DNA of 64,000 bases from G964291335 sp964291335. Its GTDB lineage: Bacteria > Chloroflexota > Dehalococcoidia > Lucifugimonadales > UBA3495. Shown one piece after another: positions 1-8,954 of the stretch (within the stretch, counting starts at the first letter, position 1; each line of letters begins with the position of its first letter). The notes below the pieces were generated by a model. That model worked only from the letters and a program-made list of their open reading frames with translations, ran no database searches and was not told where the DNA came from. Both the position numbers and the translations under genes were made by a program. The DNA lies in the NCBI GenBank assembly GCA_964291335.2, contig OZ219748.1, forward strand, positions 2,294,001 to 2,358,000, given 5' to 3'.

Positions 1-2679
1 CGGGATTGCCGTCGGCGTGCGCGTTATCACCGGCGTCGGCGTCCGGGTGGGTATTGCCCGCCGGGTCGCCGTTGGCGTCCGCAGCAGCATTTCCGCCGGC
101 AGCATGGTCGCCGTCGGCGTGAAGGTAGGCAGCGCCCGAACCGTTGCGGTGGGCGTCCGCATTGCCACCGTGGGCCTGGCCGTGGCCGTCGGCGTGTGGG
201 TCGGCGACGCCGGCGCAGTGGTGGCCGTCGGCGTGGGCGTACTGGTTGCCGCTGCCACTACCCGGCGGGTCGGCGTCGGGGTCGGCATATCCGCCCGGGG
301 CTGGAGGAAGCCCTGAACCACTATGGGCGGCGGCGTGTTGGTCGGCGTGGGCGTGGGTGTGGGTGTGTTAGTGGGCGTCGGTGTGGGCATGTTGGTGGGC
401 AGTATTGCTTCATAGACGACTGACCAGCTGCTGCTGCCGTCGTCATTGTACGCCCGCATCCGGTACTCGTAAGTCGCGCCGTTTTCCAGCCCGGTTATCG
501 TGTAGCTGGTAGTGGTATCCTCGACGGTAACCACCGGGCTGCTGGCGGGCCAGCTTGCGCCCGCTTTGCGATGCTGGAATTCGTACCGGGTTATTTCGCT
601 CACGGCAATATAATGGATAGTTAGCTGCCCATCCCCCGGGACATCCCTTTGGATGACCGGCGAATTTAGCAGCGTTTTGGCGGGCGGCATTGGCGTTGTT
701 TCATGGACTCTGGACCAAAGGCTGCTGCCGTCGTCATTGTACGCCCGCACCCGGTACTCGTACGCTACTCCGTTTTCCAGGCCGGTTATGGTGTAGCTGG
801 TAGCGGTGTCCCTGACGGTAACCACCGGGCTGCTGTCGGGCCAGCTTGCGCCCACTTTGCGATGCTGGAATTCGTACCGGGTTATCCCGCTCACCGCCGT
901 ATAATGGATAGTTAGCTGCCCATCCCCCGGGACATCCCTTTGGATGACCGGCGGATGTGGCGGCTCTATTGTTGGTGTGGGCGTATCCGTATCCGTGGGC
1001 GTGGGGGTGTTGGCCGGCGTCTTTCCAGACACGACGGTGGCCCAGGGGCCGGGGCCGCGGCTGTTGTGCGCCCGCATCCGGAACTCGTACGTTACCCCGT
1101 TTTCCAGTCCGGTTATGGTGTACATGGTGTCGGTGTCCTGGACGGTAACCACCGGGTTGGTGTCGGGCCAGCTTGCGCCCACTTTGCGATGCTGGAATTC
1201 GTACCGGGTTATCCCGCTTACCGCTGTGTAATGAATGGTTATCTGCCCGGCACTGGCGACGGTCCGGGAGACGACCGGCGCCCCTGGCGGGCTTGAGGGC
1301 GTGGGCGTGGGCGTCAGTGTTCCCGTTGGCGTGGGTGTGGGTGTCGGTGTATTCGTGGGTGTATTGGTGGGCGTCGGGGTATTCGTGGGCAGCAGCGTGC
1401 CGGTGGGCGTCGGTGTGGGGGTGTTGGCCGGCGTCTCTCCAGACACGACGGTGGCCCAGGCGCCGGGGCCGCCGTCATTGATCGCCCGCATCCGGAACTC
1501 GTAAGTTACCCCGTTTTCCAGTCCGGTTATGGTGTAGCTGGTGTCGGTGTCCTGGACGGTAACCACCGGGCTGGTGTCGGGCCAGCTTGCGCCCACTTTG
1601 CGATGCTGAAATTCGTACCGGGTTACCCCGCTCACGGCCTGGTAATGAATGGTTAGCTGTTCAGACCCGCCGACTACCCGGGAGACGACCGGCGCCCCCG
1701 GCGGGCTTGAGGGCGTGGGGGTGGGCGTCAGTGTTCCCGTTGGCGTGGGTGTGGGTGTCGGTGTATTCGTGGGTGTATTGGTGGGCGTCGGGGTATTCGT
1801 GGGCAGCAGCGTGCCGGTGGGCGTCGGTGTGGGGGTGTTGGCCGGCGTCTCTCCAGACACGACGGTGGCCCAGGCGCCGGGGCCGCCGTCATTGATCGCC
1901 CGCATCCGGATCTGGTAAGTCGTGCCGTTGTCCAGCCCGGTTATGGTGTAGCTGGTGTCGGTGTCCTGGACGGTAACCACCGGGCTGGTGTCGGGCCAGC
2001 CTGCGCCCACTTTGCGATGCTGAAATTCGTACCGGGTTACCCCGCTTACCGCTGTGTAATGAATGGTTATCTGCCCGGCACTGGCGACGGTCCGAGAGAC
2101 GACCGGCGCCCCCGGCGGGCTTGAGGGCGTGGGGGTGTTGGCCGGCGTCTTTCCAGACACGACGGTGGCCCAGGGGCCGGGGCCGCGGCTGTTGTGCGCC
2201 CGCATCCGGATCTGGTAAGTCGTGCCGTTGTCCAGCCCGGTTACGGTGTAGCTGGTGTCGGGGTCCTGGACGGTAACCACCGGGCTGGTGTCGGGCCAGC
2301 CTGCGCCCACTTTGCGATGCTGAAATTCGTACCGGGTTACCCCGCTCACGGCCTGGTAATGAATGGTTAGCTGTTCAGACCCGCCGACTACCCGGGAGAC
2401 GACCGGCGCCCCCGGCGGGCTTGAGGGCGTGGGGGTCGATGTGGGCGTATCCGTTGGCGTGCTGCCCTGGGCTTGCAGCGGTGTCGGCGACTTGGTGAAG
2501 GACAGGGTCAGTAAAAAAGGCCCGGCCAGCAGGATGACGAGCGCCAGGGCCAGCCCCGGCAGGTTTCGGTCAATTCTCGGTAGATAGTCGGTCAGCCCAC
2601 CCCAAACTCGGGGGGGGGGGGGGGGGGGGGGGGGGGTAGTCATTCCGGAGCCGGGGCGGTGGTTGCCTTTATCTGTCAT
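1..2679 (-). CDS. Fibronectin type III / Thr-Pro-repeat surface protein (N-terminal part, runs off window)
   Basis: The frame is open from the ATG at 2679 to the window edge, so at least 893 residues are visible and the C-terminus is missing. The start is supported by a GAGGT ribosome binding site (2685-2689). Order: a short cytoplasmic head (M-T-D-K-G-N-H) with eight consecutive prolines encoded by a poly-C tract, one hydrophobic segment near residues 43-57 (LALALVILLAGPFLL) acting as signal anchor, a TPTSTPTP linker, then six FN3 domains at about 2440-2160, 2120-1850, 1710-1430, 1290-1020, 960-690 and 670-400. Each carries the pattern Y-E-F-Q-H-R-K, then S-Y-T-(I/V)-T-G-L, then a W. Thr/Pro-rich linkers separate several domains, and a long TP-rich stretch follows the sixth. 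FN3 modules bind proteins or carbohydrates. An exported, possibly cell-wall-attached or adhesive role is inferred; no catalytic domain is visible. Confidence 0.85.
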   Translation of the reverse strand, partial: MTDKGNHRPGSGMTTPPPPPPPPRVWGGLTDYLPRIDRNLPGLALALVILLAGPFLLTLSFTKSPTPLQAQGSTPTDTPTSTPTPSSPPGAPVVSRVVGGSEQLTIHYQAVSGVTRYEFQHRKVGAGWPDTSPVVTVQDPDTSYTVTGLDNGTTYQIRMRAHNSRGPGPWATVVSGKTPANTPTPSSPPGAPVVSRTVASAGQITIHYTAVSGVTRYEFQHRKVGAGWPDTSPVVTVQDTDTSYTITGLDNGTTYQIRMRAINDGGPGAWATVVSGETPANTPTPTPTGTLLPTNTPTPTNTPTNTPTPTPTPTGTLTPTPTPSSPPGAPVVSRVVGGSEQLTIHYQAVSGVTRYEFQHRKVGASWPDTSPVVTVQDTDTSYTITGLENGVTYEFRMRAINDGGPGAWATVVSGETPANTPTPTPTGTLLPTNTPTPTNTPTNTPTPTPTPTGTLTPTPTPSSPPGAPVVSRTVASAGQITIHYTAVSGITRYEFQHRKVGASWPDTNPVVTVQDTDTMYTITGLENGVTYEFRMRAHNSRGPGPWATVVSGKTPANTPTPTDTDTPTPTIEPPHPPVIQRDVPGDGQLTIHYTAVSGITRYEFQHRKVGASWPDSSPVVTVRDTATSYTITGLENGVAYEYRVRAYNDDGSSLWSRVHETTPMPPAKTLLNSPVIQRDVPGDGQLTIHYIAVSEITRYEFQHRKAGASWPASSPVVTVEDTTTSYTITGLENGATYEYRMRAYNDDGSSSWSVVYEAILPTNMPTPTPTNTPTPTPTPTNTPPPIVVQGFLQPRADMPTPTPTRRVVAAATSTPTPTATTAPASPTHTPTATARPTVAMRTPTATVRALPTFTPTATMLPAEMLLRTPTATRRAIPTRTPTPVITRTPTAIP
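1268..2095. repeat. Two tandem 414-bp direct repeats inside the FN3 gene
   Basis: Blocks 1268-1681 and 1682-2095 are nearly identical with a period of exactly 414 bp (138 codons). Each encodes one FN3 domain plus one Thr/Pro linker. A third copy starts at 2096 but lacks the long linker. The near-identity points to recent unequal crossing-over or gene conversion. Confidence 0.85.
2610..2636. repeat. 27-nt G homopolymer (poly-C on coding strand)
   Basis: Twenty-seven consecutive G on the plus strand lie inside the FN3 surface-protein gene, 14 codons after its start. At length 27 the frame runs through as eight CCC codons plus flanking bases into the membrane anchor. A gain or loss of one or two bases puts translation into frames that stop within about 15 codons (TGA in both). 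The tract therefore behaves like an on/off switch, unless its length is an assembly artefact. Confidence 0.9.
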
Positions 2680-2962
2680 AGCTTACCTCGTCAGGGTATT
2701 GGTTTGGTTGAAGAAGCCCGGTTCCCGTCTGCTGATTGTGGCTATGGATTTTAACAGAGAAGCTCCGGCGGGGGAATACCTTTGCGGCCTCGGCTTTGAG
2801 CTGCTCCGGCTGGTGGGGAAGCCCGGTTCCCGGGACGAAGCGGCAGTGGCGCGGGCCGCAGCGGTAAGTCTGCCGGCTGCGGAAGCGGCCGTATTTGGGC
2901 CGCCAGTTGGCGCCGCAGCGGGGGCATTGCATCCCGTCCTGGAATGCTCCGGGTTTGGCCAT
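2669..2962 (-). pseudogene. IS1-type (InsA-like) transposase zinc-ribbon remnant
   Basis: This 97-codon frame starts at ATG 2962 behind a strong GGGAGG site. The first half looks like the zinc ribbon of IS1-family InsA proteins: C-P-R-C-G, K-Y-G-R-F-R-S-R-Q, Y-R-C then H-C, followed by the start of the helix that normally leads into the helix-turn-helix (P-E-Q-L-K-A-E-A). The expected HTH is then replaced by unrelated sequence, and no InsB/DDE partner follows. It ends 11 nt inside the start of the FN3 gene, so the two may be translationally coupled. Family assignment rests on the zinc-ribbon pattern alone. Confidence 0.5.
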
Positions 2963-3212
2963 GCTGCTGCCTCCCGGCGGTCTGATTTCACGGCAAACCC
3001 GGTTATACACTTATACCAATGTATGTTGGGAATGCCCGGAAGACGACGCGGATTCCCCGGTGGGCAAATTAGAGTATAATGCCTGGCTGACCGGGCAGCA
3101 GCCATAAAGTAAACGGCAAGGCAAGTGTAACCCAGCCTTTGATTATGCTCTCAATCTTTTCAGGAACGACCGCCGCGCTTCCCGATACCTTTCCGGCCGG
3201 TCAGCCGCTCTG

Positions 3213-3935
3213 ATGGCAGCGCTGACCAAACCCCGCAAGGTTTGGCTGGCGGCGCTGGCGGCGCTGGGCGTCGCGCTGCTGGTTGCCTTCTTTTTTCTGG
3301 TTCTGAGGGATGGCGGCGGCGCGCCCCGGGAGCTTACCGTGCTGCCCGAAGTTGCCGAAAAGCCGTCCGCCGCTGCCGAGAATGCCGCCGCCGACCGGGC
3401 GACAGCCCCTGCCCTGATTAGAGTCTATGTTGCCGGGGCGGTGAAAAACCCGGGCGTTTTCCCTTTGCAGGAGGGCGAGCGGCTGGTGGATGCAGTGCGA
3501 GCGGCCGGGGGCGCTGCTCCCGGCGCCGACCTGGAGGCAGTGAACCTGGCTCTGCGGGTTCAGGATGAGGGGTATTACTTTATTCCCGCCAGAGCCGCAC
3601 CGACGGCCAACCGGGAAAGCGTTGACGGGGCGGCTTCCTCCAACGGCGCGGCCCCGACCATTCCGGCGGCTGCCGCCAACTCTTCAACCAACCATGCGCA
3701 TGCGCCCGGCGAAACTGCCCAAAGCGGCAACGGCGGCGAGTTGGTGAACCTGAACACCGCCGACCGGCAGGAGTTGGAATCCCTGCCCGGCATTGGCCCG
3801 GCGCGCGCCGACGCGATTATCGCTTACCGGGAAGAGCACGGTTACTTTGTCGCCATTGAAGAGATTACTGCCGTATCCGGCATCGGAGAGGGCATTTTCG
3901 CCAACTTGCAGCACCTGGTAACGGTGTCCGAGTAG
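3213..3935 (+). CDS. comEA: ComEA-like competence DNA-binding protein
   Basis: A 240-residue protein with one N-terminal membrane anchor (about residues 10-31), a spacer, a SLBB domain (about 69-126, with V-A-G-A-V-K-N-P-G-V), an Ala/Thr-rich linker, and a C-terminal double helix-hairpin-helix (about 178-240: V-N-L-N-T-A, L-P-G-I-G-P, V-S-G-I-G). This is the standard ComEA architecture. The family binds incoming double-stranded DNA at the outer face of the cytoplasmic membrane during natural transformation. It is followed 180 bp later by comEC on the same strand, the usual pairing. No strong ribosome binding site precedes the ATG. Confidence 0.93.
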   Translation: MAALTKPRKVWLAALAALGVALLVAFFFLVLRDGGGAPRELTVLPEVAEKPSAAAENAAADRATAPALIRVYVAGAVKNPGVFPLQEGERLVDAVRAAGGAAPGADLEAVNLALRVQDEGYYFIPARAAPTANRESVDGAASSNGAAPTIPAAAANSSTNHAHAPGETAQSGNGGELVNLNTADRQELESLPGIGPARADAIIAYREEHGYFVAIEEITAVSGIGEGIFANLQHLVTVSE

Positions 3936-4114
3936 CCTCAATCATGGCCAGAACCGGGGCCAGGCATGCGGTTTCCGTACAGCGTCGGCTGGGTGTGAGC
4001 CGGGCCAGCCTGAATTGCCGGCGGCAGCGGCGGCGGTCAACCCTTCCCACCAATGCCTTCGGGGATTGCCGCCGGGCCGCCGCCCCCGGCCCGCCCGCCC
4101 ACCGCGTCGGGTAA

Positions 4115-6652
4115 ATGAAACTGGCCCTGTTGTCGGCGGCCTGGCTGGTCGGGCTGGCCCTGGCCCACCGCTGGTATGATGCCGACCCGACCCCGGTATT
4201 GCTGCTGGCCCTGGCAGCCCTGACCCTGGCGCTGATTTGTCGCCTGCTGCGTCCTTTGCACCCGGCGGTCAGCCCCTGGCCGGCGCTGCTGGTCTGCGTT
4301 CTGCTGTTGGGGGTCTGGCGCTACGAGGCATCCCAGGCGGTTCCACCGCTTCTGATTGCCGAAGAGGCGGGTTCGGCAGCGCTGCAAGGGCGCATTGTTA
4401 CCGACCCGGAAGCCCTGGCTACCCGCGTCAGGTTTCAACTGGAAGTGGAGAGTATCCGCTCCGGCTGGGCGCAGCCTGACGACGCGGGATTTCGCCCCAT
4501 GTCCGGCAAAGTTCTGGTTTACGCCTACCCGCCCGATACAATGGTACTGGAGCGGGAACGCCCCTATTTCCGCTACGGCGACCGGTTGCAGCTGACCGGC
4601 CGGTTGCAGCGTCCCCAGCCTTTCAACGACTTTGACTATCCGGCCTACCTGGAAAGCCTGGGCATCTACGCTGTTCTCTGGCCCCGGGAAGTGGTCTGGC
4701 TGGAACCCGAAGCCGGGGCCGGCCTGGGAACAAGCCTGCGGGCGGGCATCTACGATGTGCGCCGGCGGCTGGCCCGCAGCCTGACGGCTGCCTTGCCGCC
4801 GGAACCGGCCGCCCTGGCGCAGGCCTTGCTGCTGGGTCAGCGAGGTCAGTTGACCGATGCGGCAATCGACAACTTCCGGCAGACCGGCACATCCCACCTG
4901 CTGGCTATCTCCGGCCTGCACCTGGGCATTCTGCTGGCGATGACGCTGGGGCTGCTGCAACGGCTGCTGGGCCGTCGGTCATTGAGGGCCGTTGCGCTCA
5001 CTTTGGCGCTCATCTGGCTTTATGTCCTGCTCAGCGGCGCCCCGGCCTCGGTAGTCAGGGCGGCGATTATGGGCAGCGTTTACCTGGCGGCCGGCGCCCT
5101 GGGCCGCCCCCGGGAGTCCTTGCTGCCCTCTCTGGCCCTGAGCGCCCTGGCGATGACCGCCCTGCAGCCCGACGTTATTACCCGCGTCTCCTTTCAGCTC
5201 AGTTTCGCCGCCATGGCCGGCATCGCGCTGGTTTTACCCTGGCAGGCGGCGGCCGCGGCCCGGGCGGCCGCCGCCGTCAGCCGGCGTTACGGGAACGAGC
5301 GTACCTGGGCAGCCCTTGCCGGCGTGGCGTTGGGCTGGCTGGTTTCCGGCAGCCTGGTTTCCCTGGCGGCCACCCTGGCCACCTTTCCGCTGGTGGCCGT
5401 CAACTTCAACCACCTGCCATTGCTGGGCATCCCGGCCACCCTGCTGGCTACCCCCCTGCTGCCTTTTGCCCTGGCCGGCGGGTTGGCCGCCGCCCTGGCC
5501 GGGCTGGTTCACCCGACCCTGGGGCAGGCAGTTGGCCTGCTGGCCGCCGTACCCTTGACCGCTTTGCTGGAACTGACCGCCCGGTTCCCCGGATGGGCCT
5601 TGTCCGGGGCCTGGGTGGACTACCGGCTGGCCTGGGTCTGGTACGGGCTGCTGCTGACGGCGCTGCTGCTGGAACGGTGGCTCCGCTCTTCAACCCGGTG
5701 GGGAAAATGGTTCAGCAGTTCCGGCAGTCAGGGAACCGGGCCGGATGGCATTGATTCCTACGCCGAAGGGCGACGCCGGGCGGCGCCGTACCTGGCCCTG
5801 GCGGGAGCGGGGTTATTCGCTGCGGGAGCCGTCATCTACCTGTTGTCCGGAGCATTGGGCGGCCCCGGCGGCCGGCTGCACGTTTACTTTTTCGATGTGG
5901 GACAGGGCGACAGCTTTCTGATAGTTACTCCCGGCGGACGGCAAGCCCTGGTGGACGGCGGGGCTGATGTTAACGGCGCAGCCAGGGCGATTGCCGACCG
6001 TCTGCCACCCTGGGATCGCAGTCTGGACCTGGTAGCGGCAACCCACTTTGATGCCGACCACAGCCGGGGGCTGCTGCCGGTGCTGGATAACTACCGGGTG
6101 AAAATGGTCGCCGCCGGACTGCCCGACCCCCAAAGCGCCCTCTTCACCCAGTGGCAGCAGGCGGCGTCGGGCAACGGCCATAACGTAATTTACCTGCGCG
6201 CCGGTCAGTCCATTCACCTGGACGAGGGTATAACCCTGGAAACCCTTCACCCGCCGGCTGCGCCCCGGCGCGGGGCAGCGTGGGATTCCAACAATAACAG
6301 TCTGGTGCTGCGCCTGACTTATGGCGAAATCAGCTTTCTGCTGACCGGAGACATTGAAGCCGAGGCAGAACGTTATCTGATTCGCACGGCGCCGACCCTG
6401 CAAGCCGACGTACTGAAGGCCGGCCACCACGGCAGCAATTCATCAACCACCGCGCCGTTCCTGCGGGCGGTCAATCCTCGTTGGGCGGTAATATCCGCCG
6501 GGCCGGATAACCAGTACGGCCACCCCCACCCGGAGACGCTGGCCCGGTTGGCCGAGGCGGTGGGTGAAGAGGGCATCTTCAGCACTGCCCGGCAGGGAAC
6601 CATCAAGTTCTCTACCGACGGCCAGAGGCTGTGGGTGGAAACGGAGCGGTAG
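4115..6652 (+). CDS. comEC: ComEC/Rec2 DNA-uptake channel protein
   Basis: An 845-residue polytopic membrane protein. N-terminal DUF4131 region with membrane helices (1-75) and OB-like part, the Competence core from about residue 255 (T-S-H-L-L-A-I-S-G-L-H), then hydrophobic helices to about 575, and a C-terminal metallo-beta-lactamase domain starting near 585 (F-F-D-V-G-Q-G-D-S) with the metal motif T-H-F-D-A-D-H near 641. All three parts of a full-length ComEC are present. The family forms the channel that passes one DNA strand into the cytoplasm, and the lactamase-like domain is proposed to degrade the other. The ribosome binding site is weak, so the exact start is uncertain. Confidence 0.95.
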   Translation: MKLALLSAAWLVGLALAHRWYDADPTPVLLLALAALTLALICRLLRPLHPAVSPWPALLVCVLLLGVWRYEASQAVPPLLIAEEAGSAALQGRIVTDPEALATRVRFQLEVESIRSGWAQPDDAGFRPMSGKVLVYAYPPDTMVLERERPYFRYGDRLQLTGRLQRPQPFNDFDYPAYLESLGIYAVLWPREVVWLEPEAGAGLGTSLRAGIYDVRRRLARSLTAALPPEPAALAQALLLGQRGQLTDAAIDNFRQTGTSHLLAISGLHLGILLAMTLGLLQRLLGRRSLRAVALTLALIWLYVLLSGAPASVVRAAIMGSVYLAAGALGRPRESLLPSLALSALAMTALQPDVITRVSFQLSFAAMAGIALVLPWQAAAAARAAAAVSRRYGNERTWAALAGVALGWLVSGSLVSLAATLATFPLVAVNFNHLPLLGIPATLLATPLLPFALAGGLAAALAGLVHPTLGQAVGLLAAVPLTALLELTARFPGWALSGAWVDYRLAWVWYGLLLTALLLERWLRSSTRWGKWFSSSGSQGTGPDGIDSYAEGRRRAAPYLALAGAGLFAAGAVIYLLSGALGGPGGRLHVYFFDVGQGDSFLIVTPGGRQALVDGGADVNGAARAIADRLPPWDRSLDLVAATHFDADHSRGLLPVLDNYRVKMVAAGLPDPQSALFTQWQQAASGNGHNVIYLRAGQSIHLDEGITLETLHPPAAPRRGAAWDSNNNSLVLRLTYGEISFLLTGDIEAEAERYLIRTAPTLQADVLKAGHHGSNSSTTAPFLRAVNPRWAVISAGPDNQYGHPHPETLARLAEAVGEEGIFSTARQGTIKFSTDGQRLWVETER

Positions 6653-6655
6653 CAG

Positions 6656-7792
6656 TCAGGCCGGGGCTGGCCGGGGGCCGTTGAGCATTCTGCCAATCAG
6701 GGTGTGGCGCACGCCCAGCTGGTAGGTCGCCAGCAGCAGCGCCGCCGTGCCGCCGCAGATTAGCAGAAACTCCAGGTGGACGTTAACGTCCCATCGGACA
6801 GCCAGCCTTTGCCCCATTACCACCAGAGGCAGATGCGCCAGGTATAGCCAGTAAGAAGCATCCGACAAATAACGCACCCAGGCCCGTTCCTTGCAAGCGG
6901 CCCACCGGAACAGGCCCATCAGCCCGAAGCACATCAGCCAGGCATAGGCCGTCTGCACTGTGCCGTTCAGCAGCCAGGGCAAGGTAAAGGGCGCTTGCCC
7001 CGGTGGCGAATAGGCTAGTACCAGGCCAACCGGCAATAGCAGCAGCTGGGCTGGCAGCAAAGCCGCCGTCCACCATCGTCGCACGGGTATGCTCCTTTGA
7101 TAGACGAAGACGCCAAACAGATAGAATAGCGCGTAGTAAATCAACACATGGGGCAAGGGCAGCAACCCGTCGTCGGTATCGGGGCCGAACTCGCGCATCA
7201 GCAGCTGCGGCGCCAGGGTCAGGGGAACCAGCAGCCACCAAAGCGACCGGGCAAAGGTTGCCCGCAGCTGCGCCAGCAGGGCAAATATAGCTACCAGCCA
7301 AAGGAGATGCCACAAGAACCAAAGATGATGCAAAGACCAGACCCAGCCGAATAAGGTAGCAATGGCGATACTACCGTAAAGTTCGGCAACGGAAGCGCCG
7401 GGCGCCAGAGGCTTCTGCGCCTCTGCCAGAATACCGCCAAAGGCCAGGATGTTGAGGGGAACGAGGGTGAAGCAGCCCACGGCCAGGGGCAGGCCTATGC
7501 GGGAAAATCGCTGCCGCAGCAAGCCAGCCAGTCCCCGACGCTGCCACAGCAGAGCGGTAAAGAAGCCGCTGAGCAGGAAAAACAGCGGCATCCGAAAGCC
7601 GTGAATAGCCGCTACCAGGAAACCGTAAACCTCCCCGGTGGATTGGGATGCTTGCCGGTCGGTAACCGGCCAGGCTTCCGGGATAAGGAACAACGCAGCG
7701 TGCAGTACGATGCCCAGCAGCATTGCCCCAGCGCGAAGGGCGTCTAAATCGTGGAACCGCATTGCCGGCCGGTTTTCCGCCGGCGCTTCCAT
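6656..7792 (-). CDS. Acyltransferase 3 family membrane protein (OpgC/OafA-like)
   Basis: A 378-residue integral membrane protein with about ten hydrophobic segments. The N-terminus carries the family signature R-F-H-D-L-D-A-L-R-A-G then L-H-A-A-L-F, with M-P-L-F-F-L-L-S-G-F-F further on and S-Y-W-L-Y-L-A-H-L-P near the C-terminus. The ATG at 7792 is preferred over an upstream TTG because GGGGGA sits 6 nt before it. The family transfers acyl groups to membrane or exported glycans, as in glucan succinylation. The substrate cannot be read from sequence. It ends 3 nt after comEC in convergent orientation and is divergent from rph. Confidence 0.85.
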   Translation of the reverse strand: MEAPAENRPAMRFHDLDALRAGAMLLGIVLHAALFLIPEAWPVTDRQASQSTGEVYGFLVAAIHGFRMPLFFLLSGFFTALLWQRRGLAGLLRQRFSRIGLPLAVGCFTLVPLNILAFGGILAEAQKPLAPGASVAELYGSIAIATLFGWVWSLHHLWFLWHLLWLVAIFALLAQLRATFARSLWWLLVPLTLAPQLLMREFGPDTDDGLLPLPHVLIYYALFYLFGVFVYQRSIPVRRWWTAALLPAQLLLLPVGLVLAYSPPGQAPFTLPWLLNGTVQTAYAWLMCFGLMGLFRWAACKERAWVRYLSDASYWLYLAHLPLVVMGQRLAVRWDVNVHLEFLLICGGTAALLLATYQLGVRHTLIGRMLNGPRPAPA

Positions 7793-7929
7793 TTCAGTTC
7801 CCCCGTGGTCGGTTTCCCCGTGCAAAGGCAGCGCACCTTTCAGATAAAATTGGCCGGAGCTGGCGAGGTCAATTCCGGTGCAAAGGCGGCATTCCGGTGG
7901 TTATACTGGTATGAAGCAGCAATCGTTAT

Positions 7930-7938
7930 ATTATAGCA
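7930..7938 (-). promoter_or_regulatory. Extended -10 promoter element upstream of the acyltransferase gene
   Basis: On the minus strand TGCTATAAT forms a consensus extended -10 (TG-N-TATAAT) about 140 nt before the acyltransferase start. No good -35 is visible, as expected for extended -10 promoters. Confidence 0.45.
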
Positions 7939-8055
7939 GGGCGGCGGCGCCGAATTGCGCCGCTGCCGCAGCTGCCCAATGACGTCCGGCGGCGAACCAC
8001 CGCTTGTTCGGGCTGAACCGGAGTATGCCACAGCCGGATACGCAAGGGGGAAACC

Positions 8056-8790
8056 TTGACCAGAAGCGACGGGCGGGCGTGGGATGAACCTCGCCCGACA
8101 ACCATTACCCCGGGCTACCAGAGATTTGCCGAAGGGTCGGCGCTGATTGAAACCGGCCAGACGAAGGTACTGTGCGCTGCCTCGCTGGAGGAACGGGTTC
8201 CACCCTTTTTGCGGGGACAGGGACAGGGCTGGGTTACCGCCGAGTATAATATGCTGCCCCGAGCTGCCAGCTCCCGCACCCCCCGGGAGCGGGATGCCGG
8301 GAGAATTAGCGGCCGCTCTCAGGAAATTCAGCGGCTTATCGGGCGTTCCCTGCGCGCCGTTACCAACCTGGCAGACCTGGGGGAACGGACAGTGCACATC
8401 GACTGCGACGTAATTCAGGCCGACGGGGGAACCCGCACTGCCGCCATTACCGGCGCTTACGTGGCTTTGTACCAGGCGATGGGATTGCTGGTAAGCAACC
8501 GGGCGCTGCGCCGCATTCCCTTGCGGGGCGCTGTGGCCGCCGTCAGTGTGGGTATTGTGGATGATGCGCTGCTGCTGGATTTGTGCTATCGGGAAGACTT
8601 TGCCGCCCAGGTGGATTTTAACGTGGTTCTGACCGACCGGGGGCAGTTGGTGGAGTTGCAGGGGGCCACCGAGGGCGCGCCCTTTGCCCGTCAACGGGTT
8701 GAGGCGGCGCTGACCCTGGCGGCCCGCGGCGTGGAACCCCTTTTCGCCGCCCAGCGGCAGGCCTTGCGGCAGCTGGCGGCCCGAGGGTAA
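8056..8790 (+). CDS. rph: Ribonuclease PH
   Basis: A 244-residue protein covering the whole RNase PH domain: N-terminal R-S-D-G-R, the block V-T-A-E-Y-N-M-L-P-R-A, S-R-T-P-R-E-R with the phosphate-binding arginines, G-R-S-Q-E-I-Q-R-L-I-G-R-S-L-R, and I-D-C-D-V-I-Q-A-D-G-G-T-R-T-A. Length is normal for the family. The start is TTG, fixed by AAGGGGG five bases upstream and by lack of family sequence before it. The enzyme trims tRNA 3' ends phosphorolytically. No xanthosine-triphosphatase partner (rdgB) follows; the next gene converges from the other strand. Confidence 0.96.
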   Translation: MTRSDGRAWDEPRPTTITPGYQRFAEGSALIETGQTKVLCAASLEERVPPFLRGQGQGWVTAEYNMLPRAASSRTPRERDAGRISGRSQEIQRLIGRSLRAVTNLADLGERTVHIDCDVIQADGGTRTAAITGAYVALYQAMGLLVSNRALRRIPLRGAVAAVSVGIVDDALLLDLCYREDFAAQVDFNVVLTDRGQLVELQGATEGAPFARQRVEAALTLAARGVEPLFAAQRQALRQLAARG

Positions 8791-8954
8791 AAGTCGCGTT
8801 TTTGCGCTGCGCCGGCCGGGGAAAAGCCGGTTAAGAATCAACCGCCGGCCCAACCCCGGCACTAGCCTTGTCGGTTTTACTGTTAAGTGCGGTCATCCGG
8901 CCCGGCGTTGCTGCCCCGTCAACCGGCCTTCCCGGTCTTTGAGCGCCGGCCGCC

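Noticed and set aside
17..1918. Val/Gly-rich plus-strand proteins across the FN3 region
   Set aside because: They are mirror frames of the Thr-Pro repeats and FN3 domains on the minus strand, without ribosome binding sites or family features.
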